In this document: piece by piece, positions 6,904 to 10,091 of the stretch
How positions within the stretch are numbered: the stretch's first letter is position 1
How the letters are laid out: the number at the start of each line of letters is the position of its first letter
NCBI GenBank assembly: GCA_902796975.1
Contig: CADBRF010000270.1
Location: forward strand, 1-10,091
Length of the DNA: 10,091 nt
Direction of reading: 5' to 3'
DNA from: an uncultured Coriobacteriaceae bacterium
GTDB taxonomy: Bacteria > Actinomycetota > Coriobacteriia > Coriobacteriales > QAMH01
Notes under the pieces: generated by a model
The model's database searches: none
What the model was told of the DNA's origin: nothing
Seen by the model: only the letters and a program-made list of their open reading frames with translations
Translations under genes and position numbers: made by a program

Positions 6904-8094
6904 ATGAACTCTCAAGATTCGGAGTCTCCCGGACGAAAACGTTGGCTTGTCCTACTGGTGGTCTGCTGCCTCATTTTCTGCGCCGATGCAATGATGTACC
7001 AAGTCGCGGGAATGAGCGAAACTATTATCACCGAGTTTGGGATCACCTCCGCACAATACTCTGCGCTGCTGTTCGCCCCGCTTGTCCCAAGCTTTCTTCT
7101 GGGACTGGTAATGGGTTCGTACGTTGACCGTCATGGAGCAAAGCGTCTCATTTTCGTATGCTGCTGTATCACCATCGCGGGTTCTCTTCTCCGCATCATC
7201 GCGCCGAACTTCATCGCCTATTTTGTCGCGTGCGTGCTTATTGGTTTCGCCATCGCGGCTCTCAATGCCAATCTTCCCAAGATTCTTGGCATCTGGTTTG
7301 GAGTCAAGCTTGACATGGCGGTAGGCTGGTTTTATGTCTCCGCTTCTGCAGGCATGGCAGCCGCCCTTGCCACGAGTTCCCTCTTTGCATCTCCCTCGGC
7401 GGCATACCTGTGTCTCACTGTCGCATTCTCCGTTGTTGCCCTTGCGTGGATGATGATAGTCCCCGCAGACGCAGGCGCTCCGAGCCCTGACATGCATGCC
7501 CAATCCTCTGCTCTCGGCGATATACGAATGGTGATTCGGAATCGTTACGTCTGGATTATTGCAATCAATTTGGGACTTGGTCTCGCTGCGTCGTCAGCCT
7601 ATATCGGTTTTCTTCCACAATTTCTCTATTCAAGAGCAGGAGCCGAGGTGGGCGGGTCCATGGCTGCCCTGGTCACATTAGGCAATATTATCGGCAGTCT
7701 TTTGGGACCCCTGTATATTGGCAGAGCAATAAAGTATCGGCTTGCACTTGTGCTGACGGTATGTGGCGGGCTGTTACTCATGGCTCTTTGCCTGGTTGTG
7801 TATGGGAATTTCCTGTGGTTGGCATTCGTGCTAGTTGGAGTGTTTACGGCAGCAGCAGGTCCGGTTGTCGAGGCGTTGCCATGCAAGTTGCCGGGAATTG
7901 GTCATCGCTACGCGGGCGCGGCCGGAGGGCTCGTTGCCGAAGTAAGCCTGCTTATGAACTTCTTTATACCTATTGCTCTGGCGGAAGTGGCGGGACAGGA
8001 TCTGATGCTGCTCTTTGCTATGATGCTCGTGTGTTTTGCGCTTATCATTCCTTGCTGTCTGGCATTGCCGGCGAGGGATAAGTTGCTTAAATAG
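6904..8094 (+). CDS. MFS transporter, second of the paralogous pair
   Basis: Inner-membrane carrier of 396 residues with 12 predicted hydrophobic segments. It aligns without gaps to the upstream MFS protein over roughly the first 150 residues: AALNANLPKILGIWF at 118-132 matches SALNANLVKILGVWF at the same positions, and RYAGAAGGLV, GLGLAASSAY and GPVVEALPCKLP recur in the C-half. Motif A is a cleaner GSYVDRHGAKR at 71-81. It lacks the charged C-terminal tail of its partner and is unusually cysteine-rich in TM1 (CC at 21-22, C26) and TM3 (CCC near 86-88). The ATG at 6904 gives the same N-terminal length as the partner; the alternative GTG at 6874 lies inside the preceding hairpin. The ribosome site is weak (AGGG 12 bases upstream). 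It may export the hydrolysis product or import a related substrate; the direction is inferred, not shown. Confidence 0.87.
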   Translation: MNSQDSESPGRKRWLVLLVVCCLIFCADAMMYQVAGMSETIITEFGITSAQYSALLFAPLVPSFLLGLVMGSYVDRHGAKRLIFVCCCITIAGSLLRIIAPNFIAYFVACVLIGFAIAALNANLPKILGIWFGVKLDMAVGWFYVSASAGMAAALATSSLFASPSAAYLCLTVAFSVVALAWMMIVPADAGAPSPDMHAQSSALGDIRMVIRNRYVWIIAINLGLGLAASSAYIGFLPQFLYSRAGAEVGGSMAALVTLGNIIGSLLGPLYIGRAIKYRLALVLTVCGGLLLMALCLVVYGNFLWLAFVLVGVFTAAAGPVVEALPCKLPGIGHRYAGAAGGLVAEVSLLMNFFIPIALAEVAGQDLMLLFAMMLVCFALIIPCCLALPARDKLLK

Positions 8095-8103
8095 GATTAC
8101 TTC

Positions 8104-8124
8104 GCAGCTAGAAAAACAAGCTGC
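8104..8124. repeat. Small hairpin just after the second MFS gene
   Basis: GCAGCT at 8104-8109 and AGCTGC at 8119-8124 form a six-pair stem with an A-rich nine-base loop, ten bases after the MFS stop. There is no T tract on the plus strand, so it is not a terminator by itself; it may protect the 3' end of the transcript. Confidence 0.45.
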
Positions 8125-8131
8125 TTATCGC

Positions 8132-8223
8132 GGTTCGACTCATCGCTGCCATTAGAACCCTTCGCGAATAACACGCTGACGGCTGCGCGGCTGGTTCTAT
8201 ATCATAGAGCTATGAGTCGAACC
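8132..8223. repeat. Nested inverted repeats in the convergent intergenic region
   Basis: GGTTCGACTCAT at 8132-8143 is the exact reverse complement of ATGAGTCGAACC at 8212-8223. Within them TAGAACC at 8153-8159 is the exact reverse complement of GGTTCTA at 8193-8199. Because all four arms carry GGTTC or GAACC, the RNA or single-stranded DNA could fold either as one long cruciform-like stem or as two local hairpins (8133-8159 and 8193-8223). The right half also contains CATAG-AG-CTATG (8203-8214). No protein gene is seen here. Possible identities are a repetitive extragenic palindrome, a structured 3' RNA, or a remnant of a small mobile element. Confidence 0.6.
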
Positions 8224-8245
8224 CTCTGCTATCTAGGTACATTTT

Positions 8246-8281
8246 GGGGTGCATCCCCGGAAGCCGCAGTGCGGCTTTTTT
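8246..8281 (+). terminator. Intrinsic terminator ending the MFS-amidohydrolase-MFS unit
   Basis: AAGCCGC (8261-8267), loop AGT, GCGGCTT (8271-8277) make a seven-pair GC-rich stem running into a T tract (8276-8281). A smaller stem, GGGG at 8246-8249 with CCCC at 8255-8258, lies immediately before it. The T tract is only on the plus-strand side, so it serves rightward transcripts, about 170 bases after the last MFS stop. It is too far from marR and wrongly polarised to be that gene's terminator. Confidence 0.85.
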
Positions 8282-8324
8282 CAACAACGGATTAGACGCC
8301 TGACATTCAGCCGGCTCGGTAGAC

Positions 8325-8795
8325 TCAAACTCCCTTTTCGAGCTCGTCGACACCCATTGCGAAAGCATCTACATATTTGCGTGCGCCCCTGAGCAATGCC
8401 TTACGTTCCTCTGCATCGAGCGCTTCGATGCAACGACGATCGAGTTTGTCGGACGCGCTCTCGATTCTGTGGGCAAGTCCAGAGCCTTCGGGAGTAAGCC
8501 GTATGATCTTGTGGCGCCGGTCCTCTTTTGATTCCTCGAGCGCGAGGAACCCTTTCTTCATGAGCGTCTTAACCGCAATGTTTACTATCTGCTTGCTGTA
8601 GCCCAGTTGCTCGCTCACCTGTTTCTGCGTGGGTTCATCTTTCGAGTCGGCCATGAACCACATGATGTCGAGCTCTGTGGTCGACAAGCCGAAACACACG
8701 GCAAAGCGCGCCCAATCCTTGTCGAACTTTTCGAACAACGCATTCAAAGCGATGGTGAGCTGATGTTCTGAAGTTGCAGTAGCTTTCTCAGGCAT
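8325..8795 (-). CDS. MarR-family transcriptional regulator
   Basis: Winged-helix regulator of 156 residues, typical length for MarR, expected to act as a dimer on a palindromic operator and to respond to small phenolic or drug-like ligands. Flanking dimerisation helices are at about 8-30 and 105-152. The HTH lies about 55-82 (TQKQVSEQLGYSKQIVNIAVKTLMKKGFL), and the wing carries the family signature EDRRHKIIRLTPEG at 91-104. Its ATG at 8795 overlaps the last eight bases of the upstream MATE gene, and AAGGTG lies seven bases before the ATG inside that gene, so translation is probably coupled. It most likely controls the MATE operon, whose promoter is outside the window. No minus-strand terminator is visible after its stop. 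Confidence 0.92.
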   Translation of the reverse strand: MPEKATATSEHQLTIALNALFEKFDKDWARFAVCFGLSTTELDIMWFMADSKDEPTQKQVSEQLGYSKQIVNIAVKTLMKKGFLALEESKEDRRHKIIRLTPEGSGLAHRIESASDKLDRRCIEALDAEERKALLRGARKYVDAFAMGVDELEKGV

Positions 8796-10091
8796 AGTTG
8801 AACACCTTTTTCTTGGAGATGAAATAACCGATGGAGATGATGAGAGTGAGACCTTCTGCTGCGGGGAGGGAGAACCAGAGGCCCTCGACTCCCCAGAGCC
8901 AGGAAAATACGAGCAGAGTCGCGAGCGAAAGGATGAAGGTGCGTACGAAGGCGATGATGCCCGAGGTCTTTCCGTCGTTTAGGGCGGTGAAGAACGAGGA
9001 GGCGAAATCGTTGATGCCCATGAAGAGAAAACTTACGGCGACGATGCGGAACCCGTGGACTGCCATCGTGAACACGTGCGTATCCGGTCTGACGAAAATC
9101 GCGGTGAGTGGCCAGGCGAGCGCCAGACTGGCGAGCGTAATGACAATGCCGGCGATGATGGAAACGCGAATGTTGATACGGAAGTAGGCTTGGAGGTTCT
9201 TGGTATCGCCCTTTCCAAAGTTATAGCTCGCCAGCGAGGACACGCCGTAATCGTAGCCGTAATAGAGAGCGGAGAGCAGCGATTCAGCGTATACGATAAC
9301 TGCTATGGCGGCAACCCCATCCGCGCCCGCCAGACGGATCATAATGTTGTTGAGTACGATGGTCACGATGCTGCCAGAGAGCATCATGATCATCTCAGAC
9401 ACGCCATTGGTGCATATCTTGAGCAGCGTCTGCCCGCGAAAAACCGGTTTGACGAGGAAGATGTTACCCGTGCGGTGGAGGAAGAAGTAGGTGAAGCCGC
9501 CGACTGCTCCCACGCTGTAGCCGATGCTCGTTGCCCAAGCTGCCCCGGCAACGCCCCAGCCGAAGACGGCGATGAAGAGCCAATCAAGCACGATGTTGGC
9601 GACACCGCCAGCAATCGAGAGTGCAGACCCGTTTTTCGGGCGTCCCTCCGCTATGAAGAAGGTGTCGAAGACCATGCCGAGCATGGCTAGGGGAATGATT
9701 ATCAGCACTGGAATCGTGTACTCTTTGCAAAGGGTTATGACCTGCGAATTTGCGCCCAGCATGGTGAGAAGAGGGTCAAGGAAGATGAGGCTTACGATAG
9801 CAATAACCGCGCTCCCAGCAAACGAGATGGCGGTGAGCATGGAAAAGTTCTGCCGGGCGATGAGCCTCTCTCCAGCGCCAAGCTGAGCGGAGACGAGCGC
9901 GCGGCCACCTTGCCCGAGCATCGTGCTGATAGCCATGATGACCATGATCAGCGGGGAGACGATATTCACGGCGGAGAGGGCGTCGGTTCCGACGAGGTTG
10001 GAAACGAAGAGGGAATCGACCATGCTGTAGATGCTCATAAAGACTTGCGCGCCAATCGTGGGCCGGGCAAAGCGCGTCATGGAGGAGAAGG
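8788..10091 (-). CDS. MATE-family multidrug/toxin efflux protein, 5' end missing
   Basis: Cation-coupled multidrug and toxic-compound extrusion carrier of the inner membrane, similar to the MepA/NorM/DinF group. At least 430 residues are visible with about 12 hydrophobic segments in two homologous halves. The first half holds RPTIGAQVFMSIYSMVDSLFVSNLVGTDALSAVNIVSP, the usual TM1-TM2 region, then GQGGRALVSAQLGAG. The second half holds NGVSEMIMMLSGSIVTIVLNNIMIR and SSLASYNFGKGD. The first ATG visible, at 10080, gives a protein starting part-way through the normal TM1 approach. The bases before it (CTTCTCCTCC on the coding strand) cannot serve as a ribosome site, and the frame is open to the window edge, so about 10-30 N-terminal residues probably lie outside. 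Its stop lies inside the marR start, forming one operon. Confidence 0.92.
   Translation of the reverse strand, partial: FSSMTRFARPTIGAQVFMSIYSMVDSLFVSNLVGTDALSAVNIVSPLIMVIMAISTMLGQGGRALVSAQLGAGERLIARQNFSMLTAISFAGSAVIAIVSLIFLDPLLTMLGANSQVITLCKEYTIPVLIIIPLAMLGMVFDTFFIAEGRPKNGSALSIAGGVANIVLDWLFIAVFGWGVAGAAWATSIGYSVGAVGGFTYFFLHRTGNIFLVKPVFRGQTLLKICTNGVSEMIMMLSGSIVTIVLNNIMIRLAGADGVAAIAVIVYAESLLSALYYGYDYGVSSLASYNFGKGDTKNLQAYFRINIRVSIIAGIVITLASLALAWPLTAIFVRPDTHVFTMAVHGFRIVAVSFLFMGINDFASSFFTALNDGKTSGIIAFVRTFILSLATLLVFSWLWGVEGLWFSLPAAEGLTLIISIGYFISKKKVFNYA

Noticed and set aside
8132..8223. Invertible promoter (phase switch) flanked by 12-bp inverted repeats
   Set aside because: A weak promoter-like pair (CTGACG, TATCAT) lies inside, but it would point into a terminator one way and into the 3' end of a gene the other way, and no recombinase gene is nearby. 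Kept only as a test in the findings.
8128..8225. tRNA-like GGTTCGACTC and GAGTCGAACC segments
   Set aside because: They resemble a T-loop, but no acceptor stem, anticodon arm or CCA can be built around them on either strand.
8212..8295. 27-codon open frame MSRTLCYLGTFWGASPEAAV... in the convergent region
   Set aside because: No ribosome site, its ATG lies in the inverted-repeat arm, and the intrinsic terminator lies inside it, so it would be cut before its stop.

Overview
The window is a GC-rich bacterial segment with seven well-supported protein genes, one gene cut by the right edge, and a possible gene start at the left edge. The combination of a stand-alone acetate kinase, an effector-domain LuxR regulator divergent from a major facilitator (MFS) carrier, a YtcJ-type amidohydrolase and a MATE/MarR pair suggests an anaerobic gut actinobacterium of the class Coriobacteriia (Eggerthellaceae-like). 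This placement is inferred from gene content and protein style; no rRNA or marker gene is present to prove it.

Layout. 1-226: upstream region, with a possible leftward membrane-protein start at 47. 227-1438 (+): acetate kinase. 1439-1577: intergenic DNA with a near-consensus sigma70 promoter. 1578-2747 (+): AraJ-like MFS exporter. 2770-3624 (-): LuxR-family regulator, convergent with the exporter. 3625-3868: divergent control region with an extended -10 promoter for the regulator and a symmetric palindrome. 3869-5167, 5195-6823 and 6904-8094 (all +): MFS carrier, amidohydrolase and a second, paralogous MFS carrier, with a strong hairpin between the last two. 8095-8324: convergent intergenic region with nested inverted repeats and an intrinsic terminator. 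8325-8795 (-): MarR regulator. 8788-10091 (-): MATE efflux protein whose N-terminus lies outside the window; its end overlaps the start of the MarR gene.

The most interesting block is 2770-8094. A single cytoplasmic metal-dependent amidohydrolase is sandwiched between two related 12-TM carriers, with a divergent LuxR regulator at the head. The simplest reading (inference) is an inducible unit for taking up and hydrolysing a small amide, carbamate, formamide or cyclic imide/ureide. The second carrier could export the product or act on a related substrate. The MATE-marR pair on the right is an independent, probably self-regulated efflux operon. Acetate kinase is housekeeping energy metabolism. 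No CRISPR array, insertion sequence, phage gene, rRNA or tRNA was seen.
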